Of a DNA stretch of 64,000 nt, positions 30,476 through 40,885 are shown piece by piece. A program made the position numbers and the translations under genes. Source of the DNA: Methylomarinovum tepidoasis (GTDB lineage Bacteria > Pseudomonadota > Gammaproteobacteria > Methylococcales > Methylothermaceae); NCBI RefSeq assembly GCF_030294985.1, contig NZ_AP024718.1, positions 1,193,001-1,257,000 of the forward strand, in the 5' to 3' direction. Under the pieces are notes generated by a model. The model made no database searches. It saw only the letters and a program-made list of their open reading frames with translations, and was not told where the DNA came from. Each line of letters starts with the position of its first letter. Position 1 is the stretch's first letter.

Positions 30476-31129
30476 ATGGGACAGAAAGTACATCCGATCG
30501 GTATCCGGTTGGGCTATATCAAAGACTGGAATTCGCGCTGGTATGCCGGTAACAAGGATTATTCCCGCCTGCTGCTTCAGGATGTGGAAGTGCGCGATTT
30601 CATCAAGAAGAAACTGGCGCACGCCTCGGTCAGTCGGATTCACATCAGCCGTGCGGCCAACAACACCCAGATCACCATCCACACCGCCCGTCCCGGCCTG
30701 GTGATCGGCAAGAAGGGCGAGGACATCGACCGTCTGCGCCGCGAGGTGGGCGCCAAACTGCAGACTCCGCTGCAGATCAACGTCGAAGAAATCCGCAAGC
30801 CCGAGCTCGACGCCCAGCTGGTGGCCGAAAGCGTCGCTCAGCAGCTGGAGAAGCGCATCATGTTCCGCCGGGCGATGAAGCGGGCGGTGCAGAATACCAT
30901 GCGCCGCGGCGCCGAAGGGATCAAGATCAACGTCGCCGGCCGCCTGAACGGCGCCGAAATCGCCCGCAGCGAATGGTACCGGGAAGGGCGGGTGCCGCTG
31001 CACACCCTGCGTGCCGACATCGACTACGGTTTCGCCGAAGCGCGCACCACTTACGGCGTGCTCGGGGTGAAAGTCTGGATCTTCAAGGGCGAAGTGTTCG
31101 AAGACACCGGCCGGTCCGAAGGAAAATAA
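30476..31129 (+). CDS. rpsC: 30S ribosomal protein S3
   Basis: S3 lines the mRNA entry channel and contributes to helicase activity. The 217-residue protein starts [13 protein letters not shown] and contains a KH domain with the GxxG loop in [13 protein letters not shown] around residue 75. Length is slightly shorter than the 233 of E. coli because the C-terminal tail is brief. rplP follows after 18 bases. Confidence 0.97.
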   Translation: MGQKVHPIGIRLGYIKDWNSRWYAGNKDYSRLLLQDVEVRDFIKKKLAHASVSRIHISRAANNTQITIHTARPGLVIGKKGEDIDRLRREVGAKLQTPLQINVEEIRKPELDAQLVAESVAQQLEKRIMFRRAMKRAVQNTMRRGAEGIKINVAGRLNGAEIARSEWYREGRVPLHTLRADIDYGFAEARTTYGVLGVKVWIFKGEVFEDTGRSEGK

Positions 31130-31147
31130 GGAGTACAGGAGAGCGGC

Positions 31148-31561
31148 ATGCTTCAGCCTAAACGAACCAAATATCGCAAACAACAGAAAGGCCGCAACAC
31201 CGGTCTGGCGCTGCGCGGCAACAAGGTCAGCTTCGGCGAGTTCGGCCTCAAGGCGGTGGGCCGGGGCCGGATCACCGCCCGCCAGATCGAGGCGGCCCGC
31301 CGGGCGATCACCCGTCACGTGCGCCGTGGCGGCAAGCTGTGGATTCGCATTTTCCCGGACAAGCCCATCACCAAGAAACCGCTCGAAGTGCGTATGGGTA
31401 AGGGCAAGGGCAGTGTCGAGTACTGGGTGGCCGAGGTCAAGCCGGGAACGGTGCTGTACGAGATCGAGGGGATTCCCGAGGATGTGGCCCGGGAAGCGTT
31501 CCGTCTGGCGGCCGCCAAGCTGCCGGTGAAAACCACGTTTACGGTACGGACGGTGATGTGA
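31148..31561 (+). CDS. rplP: 50S ribosomal protein L16
   Basis: L16 organises the A-site region of the large subunit. The 137-residue protein begins [19 protein letters not shown] and carries the [16 protein letters not shown] loop around residue 60. Gly-Lys-rich [15 protein letters not shown] follows. Its TGA overlaps the first base of the rpmC ATG. Confidence 0.98.
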   Translation: MLQPKRTKYRKQQKGRNTGLALRGNKVSFGEFGLKAVGRGRITARQIEAARRAITRHVRRGGKLWIRIFPDKPITKKPLEVRMGKGKGSVEYWVAEVKPGTVLYEIEGIPEDVAREAFRLAAAKLPVKTTFTVRTVM

Positions 31562-31758
31562 TGAAGGTGAGCGAACTGCGGCAGAAGACGAAGGAAGAAC
31601 TCGAAAATCTGCTGGTCGAGCTGCACAAGGAGCAGTTCAACCTGCGGATGCAGAAAGGTACGGGGGCTTTGACCAAGCCCGACCTGTTGCGCAAGGTCCG
31701 CCGCGACATCGCGCGGGTGAAGACGATATTGGGCGAAATGGCGAGAGCGGAAGCATGA
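31561..31758 (+). CDS. rpmC: 50S ribosomal protein L29
   Basis: L29 lies beside L23 at the tunnel exit. The ATG at 31561 gives 65 residues beginning [14 protein letters not shown], a two-helix hairpin with the conserved FNLRMQ segment. A GTG three bases upstream would add only one residue and is not needed. It overlaps rplP by one base and rpsQ by four. Confidence 0.96.
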   Translation: MKVSELRQKTKEELENLLVELHKEQFNLRMQKGTGALTKPDLLRKVRRDIARVKTILGEMARAEA

Positions 31759-32009
31759 GCGAGAAAAAGATTCGGACGCTGACCGGCACCGTGGTCAGCA
31801 ACAAGATGGACAAGACCATCACGGTGCGGGTGGATCGCTTGGTCAAGCATCCTTTGTACGGCAAGTACATCAAGCGTTCGACCAAGCTGCTCGCCCATGA
31901 CGAGGCCAACGAGTGCCGGGAAGGCGATGTGGTCGCCATCACTTCATCCCGTCCCCTGTCCAAGCGCAAGGCATGGACGCTGGTGAAGATTCTGGAACGA
32001 GCCAAATAA
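31755..32009 (+). CDS. rpsQ: 30S ribosomal protein S17
   Basis: S17 is an early-binding OB-fold protein at the 16S body. The 84-residue protein has [18 protein letters not shown] at the start and the [13 protein letters not shown] loop. Its start overlaps the rpmC stop (ATGA). It is the last gene of the classical S10 operon, with rplN 12 bases on. Confidence 0.97.
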   Translation: MSEKKIRTLTGTVVSNKMDKTITVRVDRLVKHPLYGKYIKRSTKLLAHDEANECREGDVVAITSSRPLSKRKAWTLVKILERAK

Positions 32010-32021
32010 AGGAGAACCGTC

Positions 32022-32390
32022 ATGATCCAGATGCAGACGAAGCTCGAGGTGGCGGACAACAGCGGTGCCAAGAAAGTCCAGTGCATCAAGGTGCTGGGCG
32101 GATCGCACCGGCGCTACGCCAACATCGGCGACATCATCAAGGTCAGCGTCAAGGACGCGATTCCGCGGGGCCGGGTCAAGAAAGGAGATGTCTATAACGC
32201 CGTGGTGGTGCGGACCAAGAAAGGCGTACGCCGTCCGGACGGTTCCGTCATCCGCTTCGACACCAATGCGGCCGTGCTGTTGAACAACCAGATGCAGCCC
32301 ATCGGAACCCGCATCTTCGGCCCGGTGACCCGCGAATTGCGTAGCGAGCGCTTCATGAAGATCATCTCGCTGGCGCCGGAAGTGCTTTAA
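32022..32390 (+). CDS. rplN: 50S ribosomal protein L14
   Basis: L14 is at the subunit interface and is the target of the silencing factor RsfS. The 122-residue product is standard, opening [18 protein letters not shown], with the [19 protein letters not shown] block central. It opens the spc part of the cluster, but only 12 bases separate it from rpsQ, so there is no obvious spc promoter. Confidence 0.98.
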   Translation: MIQMQTKLEVADNSGAKKVQCIKVLGGSHRRYANIGDIIKVSVKDAIPRGRVKKGDVYNAVVVRTKKGVRRPDGSVIRFDTNAAVLLNNQMQPIGTRIFGPVTRELRSERFMKIISLAPEVL

Positions 32391-32409
32391 AGCAGGTAGG
32401 TTAAGGGAA

Positions 32410-32727
32410 ATGCGCAAGATCAAGAAAGGCGATGAAGTGATTGTCCTGGCCGGCAAGGACCGGGGCAAACGCGGTACGGTCAAACAGGTGCTGGCCGACG
32501 ATCGGGTAATCGTCGAAGGCATCAATGTCGCCAAGAAACACCAGAAGCCGAATCCGGCACGAGGGATTCCCGGTGGCATCATCGAGAAGGAGATGCCACT
32601 CCACGTTTCCAATGTGGCGATCTACAATCCGCAGACCGAAAAGGCCGACCGGGTCGGATTCCGGATTCTGGAAGACGGCCGCAAGGTGCGGTATTTCAAA
32701 TCCACGAACGAAGTGATTGACGTTTAA
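32410..32727 (+). CDS. rplX: 50S ribosomal protein L24
   Basis: L24 is an assembly initiator near the tunnel exit. The 105-residue protein has a KOW motif in [17 protein letters not shown] and the [19 protein letters not shown] segment. It is followed 12 bases later by rplE. In E. coli the L24-L5 junction is the S8 repressor site; I could not confirm such a structure here by eye. Confidence 0.97.
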   Translation: MRKIKKGDEVIVLAGKDRGKRGTVKQVLADDRVIVEGINVAKKHQKPNPARGIPGGIIEKEMPLHVSNVAIYNPQTEKADRVGFRILEDGRKVRYFKSTNEVIDV

Positions 32728-32739
32728 GCGGGCGGTGGT

Positions 32740-33285
32740 ATGGCTAAACCAAGATTGGAAACCGAATACAAAGAGCGGATCGTGCCGGAACTGATGAAAC
32801 GCTTCAATTACAAGTCCGTCATGCAGGTGCCCAAGATCACCAAGATCACCATCAACATGGGGCTGGGCGAAGCGGTGGCGGACAAGAAGGTCCTGGAGCA
32901 CGCCATGGAAGACCTGGCGCTGATCGCCGGTCAGAAAGGGGTGGTGACCCGGGCGCGCAAGTCCATCGCCGGTTTCAAGATTCGCGAAGGCATGCCCATC
33001 GGCTGCAAGGTGACGCTGCGGCGCGAACGCATGTACGAATTCCTCGATCGTCTGATCAATGTGGCGATTCCGCGTATCCGCGACTTCCGCGGCCTGACTC
33101 CCAAAGCCTTCGACGGCCGCGGCAACTACACGATGGGGGTGAAGGAACAGATCATCTTCCCCGAAATTGATTACGAGAAGATCGATGCCATCCGGGGAAT
33201 GGATATCACCATTACCACCAGCGCACGTGATGACGAAGAGGGGCGGGCTCTGTTAGAATCATTCAATTTCCCATTCAGGAGCTAG
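32740..33285 (+). CDS. rplE: 50S ribosomal protein L5
   Basis: L5 binds 5S rRNA and contacts the P-site tRNA and the S13 bridge. The 181-residue protein has [16 protein letters not shown] early sequence ([16 protein letters not shown]). The [17 protein letters not shown] segment and the C-terminal MDITITTSA motif follow. Length agrees with the family. Confidence 0.98.
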   Translation: MAKPRLETEYKERIVPELMKRFNYKSVMQVPKITKITINMGLGEAVADKKVLEHAMEDLALIAGQKGVVTRARKSIAGFKIREGMPIGCKVTLRRERMYEFLDRLINVAIPRIRDFRGLTPKAFDGRGNYTMGVKEQIIFPEIDYEKIDAIRGMDITITTSARDDEEGRALLESFNFPFRS

Positions 33286-33293
33286 GTTAGGAT

Positions 33294-33599
33294 ATGGCGA
33301 AGAAGTCGATGATCGCACGCGAAGTGCGGCGCCAGAAACTGGTGGCCAAGTATGCCGCCAAGCGGGCTGCGCTGCGGGCGATTCTGAAAGATCCCGATGC
33401 CTCCTTCGAGGCCAAAATGGAAGCCCAGCGCAAGCTGCAGGAACTGCCACGCGATTCCTGTCCGGTTCGGGTCCAGAACCGCTGTCAGCTGACCGGGCGG
33501 CCCCATGCGGTCTACCGCAAGTTCGGTCTGGGGCGCAACAAGCTGCGCGAGCTGGCCATGCGCGGTGACGTGCCGGGTATCACCAAGGCGAGCTGGTAA
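33294..33599 (+). CDS. rpsN: 30S ribosomal protein S14 (long, zinc-independent form)
   Basis: S14 is a 16S head protein. The 101-residue length and the absence of a CxxC...CxxC set show the zinc-independent form. It starts [16 protein letters not shown] and ends with the [20 protein letters not shown] segment and KASW. It fits between rplE and rpsH, as in other gammaproteobacteria. Confidence 0.97.
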   Translation: MAKKSMIAREVRRQKLVAKYAAKRAALRAILKDPDASFEAKMEAQRKLQELPRDSCPVRVQNRCQLTGRPHAVYRKFGLGRNKLRELAMRGDVPGITKASW

Positions 33600-33610
33600 G
33601 GGGTGGCGCT

Positions 33611-34006
33611 ATGAGTATGAGTGATCCTATCGCCGATATGCTGACCCGCATCCGCAACGCCCAGCAGGCGGGGATGGAAACCGTCTCCATGCCTTCCTCC
33701 AAGCAGAAGGAAGCCATCTGCCGGGTGCTGCAGGACGAAGGTTACATCGAAGGCTTCGACGTCGAGCGGGAAGGCAACAAGGCCTTTCTCACCATCCGCC
33801 TCAAGTATTTCGAAGGCCGTCCCGTCATCGAGCACATCCAGCGGGTGAGCAAGCCCAGCCGGCGGATCTATCGCGGCAAAGAAGCGTTGCCGAAGGTCCA
33901 GGGCGGTTTGGGAATCGCCATCGTTTCCACCTCGAAGGGAGTGATGACCGATAAAGCCGCGCGCAAGCAGGGATTCGGTGGCGAAGTCATCTGTGTCGTC
34001 GCCTGA
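33611..34006 (+). CDS. rpsH: 30S ribosomal protein S8
   Basis: S8 binds the central domain of 16S rRNA and in E. coli represses the spc operon. The 131-residue protein opens [18 protein letters not shown] and ends [11 protein letters not shown]. The first ATG at 33611 matches the family N-terminus better than the in-frame ATG six bases later. Confidence 0.98.
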   Translation: MSMSDPIADMLTRIRNAQQAGMETVSMPSSKQKEAICRVLQDEGYIEGFDVEREGNKAFLTIRLKYFEGRPVIEHIQRVSKPSRRIYRGKEALPKVQGGLGIAIVSTSKGVMTDKAARKQGFGGEVICVVA

Positions 34007-34024
34007 TGTGAGGGTTAGGAAGCA

Positions 34025-34558
34025 ATGTCGAGAATAGCGAACAAGCCGATCCCCGTTCCCCAGGGGGTGGAAATCAAGCTTCAGGGGCAGGACATCGCCG
34101 TCAAGGGCCCCAAGGGCAATCTGTCCTGGCAGGTCCACGACACCGTGGAGGTGATCATGGAGGACGGCGTGGTCCGGGTCCGTCCCCGGATCGAGGCCAA
34201 GCAGGCGGTCGCCATGGCGGGGACCATGCGGGCCCTGATCAACAACATGGTGACCGGCGTCAGCCAGGGCTTCGAAAAGAAACTGACGCTCCAGGGTGTG
34301 GGTTATCGCGCCCAGGTTCAGGGCAAGAAGTTGAACCTGACCTTGGGTTTCTCCCATCCGGTGGTTTACGAAATGCCCGAAGGCATCACCATCGAAACCC
34401 CCAGTCAGACGGAAATCGTGGTCAAGGGTGCCGACAAGCAGAAGGTCGGTCAGGTGGCCGCGGAAATTCGCGCTTTCCGGCCCCCCGAGCCCTACAAGGG
34501 CAAGGGCATCCGTTATGCGGATGAGCACGTGGTTCGTAAAGAAGCGAAGAAGAAATAA
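34025..34558 (+). CDS. rplF: 50S ribosomal protein L6
   Basis: L6 lies near the sarcin-ricin loop and factor-binding site. The 177-residue protein starts [16 protein letters not shown], has the [21 protein letters not shown] centre, and ends with the [16 protein letters not shown] block. rplR follows after 11 bases. Confidence 0.98.
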   Translation: MSRIANKPIPVPQGVEIKLQGQDIAVKGPKGNLSWQVHDTVEVIMEDGVVRVRPRIEAKQAVAMAGTMRALINNMVTGVSQGFEKKLTLQGVGYRAQVQGKKLNLTLGFSHPVVYEMPEGITIETPSQTEIVVKGADKQKVGQVAAEIRAFRPPEPYKGKGIRYADEHVVRKEAKKK

Positions 34559-34569
34559 CCGAGGTAGAC

Positions 34570-34923
34570 ATGGACAAGAAAGCATCGCGTATGCGCCGTG
34601 CGGCCAAGGCACGCGCGCGGATCCGGCGGTTGGGCATCCACCGTCTGACGGTGCACCGTACACCGAAGCACATCTACGCCCAGATCACCACGGCGGATGG
34701 CTCGAAAGTCTTGGCGGCGGCGGCGACGGTCCAGGCCGATATTCGCAGCCAGGTGAAAAGCACCGGCAACATCGAGGCGGCCAAGCTGGTGGGGGCGGCG
34801 ATCGCCGCCAAGGCCAAGGAGGCAGGTATCGAGGAAGTGGCTTTCGACCGTTCCGGTTTCAAGTATCACGGCCGGGTGAAGGCGTTGGCGGATGCAGCCC
34901 GCGAAGGCGGATTACGATTCTAG
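34570..34923 (+). CDS. rplR: 50S ribosomal protein L18
   Basis: L18 binds 5S rRNA together with L5 and L25. The 117-residue protein has a basic N-terminus ([19 protein letters not shown]), [11 protein letters not shown] and the C-terminal [24 protein letters not shown]. The long L25 that shares 5S RNA is at 7854. Confidence 0.97.
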   Translation: MDKKASRMRRAAKARARIRRLGIHRLTVHRTPKHIYAQITTADGSKVLAAAATVQADIRSQVKSTGNIEAAKLVGAAIAAKAKEAGIEEVAFDRSGFKYHGRVKALADAAREGGLRF

Positions 34924-34933
34924 GAGCGAGAAG

Positions 34934-35437
34934 ATGGCAAACGGAACGATGGAAACGGGCGGCGAACTGCAGGAGAAACTGGTTGCGATCCGCCGGGTCG
35001 CCAAGGTGGTCAAGGGCGGTCGCCAATTCGGTTTCACCGCGTTGACCGTCGTCGGCGACGGCAACGGCCGGGTCGGTTTCGGTCTCAGCAAGGCCCGCGA
35101 GGTGCCGGTGGCGATCCAGAAGTCACTGGAACAGGCACGCAAGAACATGGTGCACGTCAAATTGCGGGGCGACACCCTGCAGTACCCCATCACGGTGACC
35201 GAAGGCGCCGCCAAGGTCTACATGCAGCCAGCCGCCGAAGGGACCGGCATCATCGCCGGTGGCGCCATGCGTGCGGTGTTCGAGGCTGTCGGCGTCCACA
35301 ACGTCCTGGCCAAATGCATCGGCACCACCAATCCGATCAACGTGGTGCGGGCGACGATCAAGGGCTTGGCGGAAATGCACGATCCCAAATACGTGGCGGC
35401 CAAGCGTGGCAAACCGGTGAAAGAGATTCTGGGCTGA
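34934..35437 (+). CDS. rpsE: 30S ribosomal protein S5
   Basis: S5 acts in decoding fidelity and lies near the mRNA entry. ATG 34934, with GGAG seven bases upstream, gives 167 residues starting [16 protein letters not shown]. An earlier in-frame start would overlap rplR and is rejected. The [20 protein letters not shown] segment and the [17 protein letters not shown] block are diagnostic. Confidence 0.97.
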   Translation: MANGTMETGGELQEKLVAIRRVAKVVKGGRQFGFTALTVVGDGNGRVGFGLSKAREVPVAIQKSLEQARKNMVHVKLRGDTLQYPITVTEGAAKVYMQPAAEGTGIIAGGAMRAVFEAVGVHNVLAKCIGTTNPINVVRATIKGLAEMHDPKYVAAKRGKPVKEILG

Positions 35438-35441
35438 AGCG

Positions 35442-35630
35442 ATGGCGGAAAAAACACTTAAAGTTACCCTGGTGCGCAGTACAATAGGCCGGATCAAGTC
35501 CCACCGCGATACCGTGCGGGGGCTGGGATTGCGGCGGATGCACCAGACCGTGGAGCTTCAGGACACCCCGGAGATCCGCGGTATGATCAAAAAAATCGCC
35601 TACCTGTTGAACGTCGAGGAAGTAGGATAA
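35442..35630 (+). CDS. rpmD: 50S ribosomal protein L30
   Basis: L30 is a small ferredoxin-like-fold protein of the large subunit. The 62-residue product reads [19 protein letters not shown] and has the [19 protein letters not shown] segment. Four bases separate it from rpsE, and its stop overlaps the rplO ATG by one base. Confidence 0.96.
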   Translation: MAEKTLKVTLVRSTIGRIKSHRDTVRGLGLRRMHQTVELQDTPEIRGMIKKIAYLLNVEEVG

Positions 35631-36067
35631 TGCGACTGAATTCGTTGAAACCGGCACCGGGCAGCAAGCATGCGCCCAAGCGTGTCGGTCGGGGAATCGG
35701 CAGCACGCTGGGCAAGACCTGCGGCCGGGGGCACAAGGGTCAGAAGGCCCGCTCCGGCGGTTATCACAAGGTCGGCTTCGAAGGTGGCCAGATGCCGCTG
35801 CACCGGCGGCTGCCGAAAGTTGGGTTCCGCTCCCGCACCAAGCGGTTCGTGGATGAAATCCGCCTTCACGAACTGAATCAGGTGCCGGGGGACGTGATCG
35901 ACCTGAAGGCCCTGCGTCAGGCCGGTCTGATCACTTCCATCGTCAAACGCGTGAAAATCATCGCTTCCGGCCAGTTGGAGCGTGCCGTGACGGTCAGGGG
36001 GCTGGCCGTGACCAGGGGGGCGCGCCAGGCCATCGAAGCGGCAGGTGGAAAGGTAGAGGATTCGTGA
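35630..36067 (+). CDS. rplO: 50S ribosomal protein L15
   Basis: L15 is a late-assembly large-subunit protein. The 145-residue protein starts [18 protein letters not shown], followed by the Gly-rich [20 protein letters not shown] stretch. The globular C-terminal domain contains the [17 protein letters not shown] segment. It overlaps secY by four bases. Confidence 0.98.
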   Translation: MRLNSLKPAPGSKHAPKRVGRGIGSTLGKTCGRGHKGQKARSGGYHKVGFEGGQMPLHRRLPKVGFRSRTKRFVDEIRLHELNQVPGDVIDLKALRQAGLITSIVKRVKIIASGQLERAVTVRGLAVTRGARQAIEAAGGKVEDS

Positions 36068-37422
36068 GCACTCCGAGCGCGGCGATGCTGGGGCGGTTCG
36101 GCAATCTGACCGAACTGCGCCAGCGCTTGCTTTTTCTACTGGGGGCCCTGGTGGTGTTCCGCCTGGGCGCGCACATTCCCGTGCCTGGGATCGATCCCCA
36201 AGCGCTGGCGTTGATGTTCCAGCAGCAGGGCGGATCGATTCTCGACATGTTCAACATGTTCTCCGGCGGTGCGCTCAAGCGCTTGAGCATCTTCGCCCTG
36301 GGGATCATGCCGTACATTTCGGCCTCCATCATCATCCAGTTGCTGACCGTGGTGGTGCCGAAGCTGGAGCAACTGAAGAAGGAAGGCGAGTCGGGACGGC
36401 GTAAGATCACCCAGTACACCCGCTATACCACCTTGGTGCTGGCAACCTTCCAGTCCATCGGGGTGGCGATCGCGTTGCAGAATCAAACTGCGGGCGGACT
36501 GCCGGTGGTCATCAATCCAGGGCCGCAGTTCGTCTTCCTCACCACGGTGACGCTGGTGACCGGCACCATGTTCCTGATGTGGCTCGGCGAGCAGGTGACC
36601 GAACGCGGCATCGGCAACGGTATTTCGATGATCATCTTCGCCGGGATCGTCGCCGGCCTGCCGTCCGCGGTGGCGGCGACCCTGGAGCTGGCCCGCACCG
36701 GGGAGATGAGCCCCCTGACCGTGGTGATCCTGTTCATCCTGGCGATCGCCGTGACCGCGTTCGTAGTCTATATGGAACGGGCCCAGCGGCGGATTCCGAT
36801 CCATTACGCCAAGCGCCAGGTGGGGCGTCAGGTTTATGGCGGACAGCGCAGTTTCCTGCCTCTGAAACTGAACATGGCAGGCGTGATTCCGCCGATTTTC
36901 GCTTCCAGCATCATTCTGTTCCCGGCCACGGTGGCCAGCTGGTTCTCCAACGCCGAGGGCATGGAATGGCTCCAGGACGTCGCCGACGCGCTGTCTCCCG
37001 GGCAGCCGCTTTACATCATCTTTTATTCGGCGGCGATCATCTTCTTCTGTTTCTTCTATACCGCGGTCGTCTTCAACGCCAAGGAAACCGCGGAAAACCT
37101 GAAGAAGTCGGGTGCCTTCATCCCCGGTATCCGTCCCGGCCTGCAGACGGCTCACTACATCGACCGGGTGCTCACCCGCCTGACCCTGATCGGGGCGCTG
37201 TACATCACCGCGGTTTGCCTGTTGCCAAATTTCTTGATCATGTACTGGAACGTACCGTTCTATTTTGGTGGGACCTCGTTGCTGATCATCGTCGTAGTAG
37301 TGATGGACTTCATGGCCCAGTTACAGACCCATCTGATGTCGCAGCAGTACGAAGGGCTGATGCGCAAGGCGAACCTGAAGAAAGGGCGTGGGGGTTCGCC
37401 GACGACCGGATTTACCCGTTGA
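36064..37422 (+). CDS. secY: Preprotein translocase subunit SecY
   Basis: SecY forms the protein-conducting channel in the inner membrane. The 452-residue protein starts at GTG 36064, inside the rplO stop (GTGA). It has about ten hydrophobic segments, including [17 protein letters not shown] (TM2/plug region) and the late cytoplasmic loop [14 protein letters not shown]. The C5 loop contains [18 protein letters not shown]. Its partner SecE is at 10824. It is embedded in the ribosomal cluster between rplO and rpmJ, the usual place. Confidence 0.98.
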   Translation: MSTPSAAMLGRFGNLTELRQRLLFLLGALVVFRLGAHIPVPGIDPQALALMFQQQGGSILDMFNMFSGGALKRLSIFALGIMPYISASIIIQLLTVVVPKLEQLKKEGESGRRKITQYTRYTTLVLATFQSIGVAIALQNQTAGGLPVVINPGPQFVFLTTVTLVTGTMFLMWLGEQVTERGIGNGISMIIFAGIVAGLPSAVAATLELARTGEMSPLTVVILFILAIAVTAFVVYMERAQRRIPIHYAKRQVGRQVYGGQRSFLPLKLNMAGVIPPIFASSIILFPATVASWFSNAEGMEWLQDVADALSPGQPLYIIFYSAAIIFFCFFYTAVVFNAKETAENLKKSGAFIPGIRPGLQTAHYIDRVLTRLTLIGALYITAVCLLPNFLIMYWNVPFYFGGTSLLIIVVVVMDFMAQLQTHLMSQQYEGLMRKANLKKGRGGSPTTGFTR

Positions 37423-37442
37423 GGAATTTTTAGGAGTGAGCA

Positions 37443-37556
37443 GTGAAAGTACAGGCATCGGTTAAGCGGATTTGCCGCAACTGTAAAGTGATTCGCCGCA
37501 AAGGCGTTGTTCGGATCATTTGCAAAGAGCCCCGGCACAAGCAGCGCCAGGGCTGA
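37443..37556 (+). CDS. rpmJ: 50S ribosomal protein L36 (zinc-binding form)
   Basis: A 37-residue ORF from GTG 37443 to TGA 37556 reads [20 protein letters not shown] at its start. The metal ligands C11, C14, C27 and H32 are all present, giving the zinc-ribbon (C+) form. TTAGGAGTGAGCA provides a ribosome binding site. It lies 20 bases after secY and 32 bases before rpsM. Confidence 0.96.
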   Translation: MKVQASVKRICRNCKVIRRKGVVRIICKEPRHKQRQG

Positions 37557-37588
37557 AATCATCGAACGGAATTTAGGAGAATAGGTGC

Positions 37589-37945
37589 ATGGCGCGTATC
37601 GCGGGAGTTAACATTCCGGTCCACAAGCATGTCGTGATCGCATTGACGGCGATCTACGGCATCGGCCGGTCACGGGCTAAAGAGATTTGCGAGGCGACCC
37701 AAATCGATCCGACCACCAAGGTCAGGGATCTGACCGACGAGCAGGTCGACAAGATTCGCAACGAGGTGGGGAAATACACGGTCGAGGGCGATCTTCGCCG
37801 TGAAGTCTCCATGAACATCAAGCGTTTGATGGATCTTGGTTGCTATCGTGGCCTGCGGCATCGCCGCGGCCTGCCTGTGCGCGGCCAGCGCACCCGTACC
37901 AACGCCAGAACCCGCAAGGGTCCACGGCGTCCAATTCGCAAGTAA
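37589..37945 (+). CDS. rpsM: 30S ribosomal protein S13
   Basis: S13 forms inter-subunit bridges with L5 and touches P-site tRNA. The 118-residue protein begins [19 protein letters not shown], has the [13 protein letters not shown] helix-hairpin-helix, and ends with the basic [20 protein letters not shown] tail. The 32-base gap before it is too short for the large pseudoknot by which S4 controls the E. coli alpha operon. Confidence 0.97.
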   Translation: MARIAGVNIPVHKHVVIALTAIYGIGRSRAKEICEATQIDPTTKVRDLTDEQVDKIRNEVGKYTVEGDLRREVSMNIKRLMDLGCYRGLRHRRGLPVRGQRTRTNARTRKGPRRPIRK

Positions 37946-37976
37946 TCATCTGGTTTGAGAGCAAAGAGGTATCTGC

Positions 37977-38363
37977 ATGGCGACCCCGAGTCGTAGTCGC
38001 AAGCGCATCAAGAGAGAAATCTCCGACGGGATTGCGCATATTCACGCATCCTTCAACAATACGATCATCACCATCACCGATCGCAAGGGAAACACCCTGG
38101 CCTGGGCCTCCGCCGGTGGCAGCGGTTTCCGCGGTTCCCGCAAGAGTACCCCGTTCGCAGCCCAGGTGGCGGCGGAGAAGGCTGGTAACGTGGTCAAGGA
38201 ATACGGAATGCGCAATCTTGACGTTCAGGTCAAGGGCCCCGGTCCAGGCCGCGAATCGGCCGTGCGCGCCCTGCACAATCTGGGTTTTCGCATCGTGCAG
38301 ATCGCCGATGTGACCCCTATTCCTCACAACGGCTGTCGTCCGCCGAAGAAACGCCGCGTCTAA
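37977..38363 (+). CDS. rpsK: 30S ribosomal protein S11
   Basis: S11 is in the platform near the mRNA exit. The 128-residue protein has [19 protein letters not shown] near residue 22 and [13 protein letters not shown]. The C-terminus [18 protein letters not shown] carries the Asn-Gly pair that forms isoaspartate in E. coli S11. rpsD follows after 14 bases. Confidence 0.98.
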   Translation: MATPSRSRKRIKREISDGIAHIHASFNNTIITITDRKGNTLAWASAGGSGFRGSRKSTPFAAQVAAEKAGNVVKEYGMRNLDVQVKGPGPGRESAVRALHNLGFRIVQIADVTPIPHNGCRPPKKRRV

Positions 38364-38377
38364 GGAGGAAAAACACG

Positions 38378-39001
38378 ATGGCAAGATATCTGGGACCGCG
38401 CTGCAAACTGATGCGCCGGGAAGGGACCGACTTGTTTCTGAAGGCCCGTGGAACTTCGCTGGACAAGAAGTGCAAGCTCGACCAGCCCCCGGGCCAGCAT
38501 GGCCAGCGGCGGCGGGCGCGTCTGTCCAACTATGCGATGCAGCTGCGTGAGAAGCAGAAAATCAAACGCATCTATCAAGTGCTGGAGCGTCAGTTCCGCA
38601 ACTATTACAAGAAAGCGGCACGCCAGAAAGGCTCCACCGGCGAGAACCTGCTGTTCCTGTTGGAAAGCCGCCTGGACAACGTGGTCTACCGGATGGGCTT
38701 CGCCTCCACCCGGATCGAGGCGCGTCAGCTGGTCGGCCACAAGGCCATCACCGTTAACGGCAAGGTGGTCAACATTCCTTCTTATCAGGTCAGGCCCGGC
38801 GATGTGATCGCAGTGCGGGAGAAGGCCAAGAACCAGCAGCGGATCCAGGACGCCCTGACGGTGGCGGAACAGTATGGTTTTCCCACCTGGGTGGAGATGG
38901 ACGTGAAGAACCTGTCCGGTGTCTTCAAATCGCTGCCTGACCGCGCTGACCTGGGTTCCGACATCCAGGAACAGCTGGTGGTCGAGCTGTACTCCAAATA
39001 A
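38378..39001 (+). CDS. rpsD: 30S ribosomal protein S4
   Basis: S4 nucleates the 16S body and in E. coli represses the alpha operon. The 207-residue protein starts [19 protein letters not shown] and has an S4 RNA-binding domain with [20 protein letters not shown] around residue 113. It ends [11 protein letters not shown]. Length is one residue more than in E. coli. Confidence 0.98.
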   Translation: MARYLGPRCKLMRREGTDLFLKARGTSLDKKCKLDQPPGQHGQRRRARLSNYAMQLREKQKIKRIYQVLERQFRNYYKKAARQKGSTGENLLFLLESRLDNVVYRMGFASTRIEARQLVGHKAITVNGKVVNIPSYQVRPGDVIAVREKAKNQQRIQDALTVAEQYGFPTWVEMDVKNLSGVFKSLPDRADLGSDIQEQLVVELYSK

Positions 39002-39010
39002 TCACCTCAA

Positions 39011-40048
39011 GTGGTCGAAACATCTATGGTCGATTTTTTGTTGGATACCCACAAGCCCCGCATCGTCAGTATCGACACCGACACCGAGCAGCATCGTTCG
39101 CGTATCGCGATCGAACCGCTGGAGCGGGGTTACGGTCATACCCTGGGTAATGCGTTGCGCCGGGTGTTGTTGTCCTCCATTCCCGGCAGTGCGGTGACCG
39201 AGGTCAGGATCGAGGGCGTGTTGCACGAATACATGCCGATCGAAGGGGTGCAGGAGGATGTCATCGACATTCTGCTGAACCTCAAGCAGCTGGCGGTCAT
39301 TCTGCATCAGGGGGAATCGGCCGAGCTGACCCTGAGCAAGAAAGGCCCGGGGCCGGTGACTGCGGGTGACATTCAAATCACGCATGACGTGGAGATCATC
39401 AATCCGGAGATGGTGATCGCCCATCTGACCGACGTGGGTGAACTGAACATGACCCTGCGGGTGGAAAAGGGACGTGGTTATCAGCCGGCCTCGAGGGATC
39501 AGTCGGCGGAAGAGGAACGGCCTATCGGTACCCTGCGCCTGGATGCTTCTTTCAGCCCCATCCGCAAGGTGGCCTACCGGGTCGAGAGCACCCGCGTGGA
39601 TCAGCGCACCGACCTGGACCGTCTCATCCTCGAACTGGAAACCAATGGGACGGTGGATCCGGAAAGCTGCGTCAAGCTGGCGGCCAGGATCCTCAATGAG
39701 CATTTGGCGGTGCTGGTGGATCTCAAGGAGGAAGCCCGCGAGGAACCCCAGGAAAAGCAGCCGAAGTTCGCCCCGATCCTGTTGCGCCCGGTGGACGACC
39801 TGGAACTGACGGTCCGTTCGGCCAACTGCCTTAAAGCAGAAAACATCTTTTACATCGGTGACTTGGTGCAGCGCACCGAGGTAGAACTGCTCAAGACGCC
39901 CAACTTGGGTAAAAAATCCCTGACTGAAATCAAGGATGTACTGGCATCCAAAGGCCTGTCCCTGGGAATGAAACTGGAAGGTTGGCCGCCGGAGGATCTC
40001 AAGCGCCCTGAAGAGGCGAAGAAGGGCGAGAAGGCCAAAGCCTCTTAA
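39011..40048 (+). CDS. rpoA: DNA-directed RNA polymerase subunit alpha
   Basis: Alpha dimerises to seed polymerase assembly, and its C-terminal domain contacts UP elements and activators. The N-terminal domain has [21 protein letters not shown] near residue 37. The C-terminal domain has [17 protein letters not shown] and the [16 protein letters not shown] helix-hairpin motif. The GTG at 39011 is chosen because it leaves six residues before VDFLL, as in family members. The ATG at 39026 is an alternative, and neither has a convincing ribosome binding site. Full length would be 345 residues, with a Lys/Ala-rich tail. Confidence 0.95.
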   Translation: MVETSMVDFLLDTHKPRIVSIDTDTEQHRSRIAIEPLERGYGHTLGNALRRVLLSSIPGSAVTEVRIEGVLHEYMPIEGVQEDVIDILLNLKQLAVILHQGESAELTLSKKGPGPVTAGDIQITHDVEIINPEMVIAHLTDVGELNMTLRVEKGRGYQPASRDQSAEEERPIGTLRLDASFSPIRKVAYRVESTRVDQRTDLDRLILELETNGTVDPESCVKLAARILNEHLAVLVDLKEEAREEPQEKQPKFAPILLRPVDDLELTVRSANCLKAENIFYIGDLVQRTEVELLKTPNLGKKSLTEIKDVLASKGLSLGMKLEGWPPEDLKRPEEAKKGEKAKAS

Positions 40049-40082
40049 GATACGGATCGAAATAAACGGAAGGTAAAGGAAA

Positions 40083-40463
40083 GTGCGTCATCACAAAGCC
40101 GGAAAACATCTCAACCGAACCAGCAGCCACCGGCAGCTGATGTTCCGCAACATGGCGGCGTCGCTGTTCCGGCACGAGCTGATCAAGACGACCCTGCCCA
40201 AGGCCAAGGAGCTGCGGCGCATCGCCGAGCCCCTGATCACCCTGGCCAAGGAAGACAATACGGCCCGCCGGCGTTTGGCGTTCGCCCGTCTCCGCGACAA
40301 GGAAATGGTGACCAAGTTGTTTGAGGAACTGGGTCCCCGCTACCGGGAGCGTCCGGGCGGGTATGTCCGGATTCTGAAATGCGGTTACCGGGCCGGTGAC
40401 GCTGCGCCGATGGCCTATGTGGAGCTGGTCGACCGCCCCCAAGCGGAGGAAGTGGCCGAATAA
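40083..40463 (+). CDS. rplQ: 50S ribosomal protein L17
   Basis: L17 is near the tunnel exit and closes the alpha operon. The 126-residue product starts at GTG 40083 behind GGAAGGTAAAGG. It reads [20 protein letters not shown], a clear L17 N-terminus, with [17 protein letters not shown] next. It is followed by the bidirectional terminator at 40483. Confidence 0.98.
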   Translation: MRHHKAGKHLNRTSSHRQLMFRNMAASLFRHELIKTTLPKAKELRRIAEPLITLAKEDNTARRRLAFARLRDKEMVTKLFEELGPRYRERPGGYVRILKCGYRAGDAAPMAYVELVDRPQAEEVAE

Positions 40464-40482
40464 CGGTCTGAGATTCGGATGT

Positions 40483-40512
40483 GAAAAAGCCGGGAGAATT
40501 CCCGGCTTTTTC
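40483..40512. terminator. Bidirectional terminator between rplQ and fdxA
   Basis: GAAAAAGCCGGG and CCCGGCTTTTTC form a perfect 12-bp stem around AGAATT. This gives a GC hairpin with a T-run on either strand. It can end both the ribosomal transcript coming from the left and the fdxA transcript coming from the right. Confidence 0.92.
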
Positions 40513-40520
40513 GTGTACGG

Positions 40521-40850
40521 TTACCAATCCTTCTTGAGGAGCTGCAGCTTCCCCGGTTTGCCATTCCACTCGTCGGCATCGGGCGGGGGCTCTTTGACCT
40601 CGGTGATGACCGGCCACTTCTTGGCAAGCTCGGCGTTCAGTTCGATGAAGACCCGCTGGTCCTCAGGGACCTCGTCTTCCGAGAAGATGGCGTTGGCAGG
40701 ACATTCCGGCTCGCACAGGGTGCAGTCGATGCACTCGTCCGGATCGATGACCAGCATGTTGGGCCCTTCGTGGAAACAGTCGACCGGGCACACGTCCACA
40801 CAATCGGTGTATTTGCAGTTGATGCAGTTTTCTGTGATGACAAACGCCAT
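40521..40850 (-). CDS. fdxA: Seven-iron ferredoxin (3Fe-4S/4Fe-4S), FdxA type
   Basis: A 109-residue ferredoxin that starts at ATG 40850 behind AGGACGG. It matches Azotobacter-type ferredoxin I. Cys9, Cys17 and Cys50 occupy the 3Fe-4S ligand positions, and Cys21, Cys40, Cys43 and Cys46 the 4Fe-4S positions, with extra Cys12 and Cys25. The C-terminal half is the family's acidic region with [19 protein letters not shown]. It carries low-potential electrons in the cytoplasm; the partner cannot be told from here. A longer open frame upstream overlaps the transporter gene and is not part of it. Confidence 0.95.
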   Translation of the reverse strand: MAFVITENCINCKYTDCVDVCPVDCFHEGPNMLVIDPDECIDCTLCEPECPANAIFSEDEVPEDQRVFIELNAELAKKWPVITEVKEPPPDADEWNGKPGKLQLLKKDW

Positions 40851-40885
40851 GGAACCGTCCTGAAATGCTGTTCGTGAATCGGGAA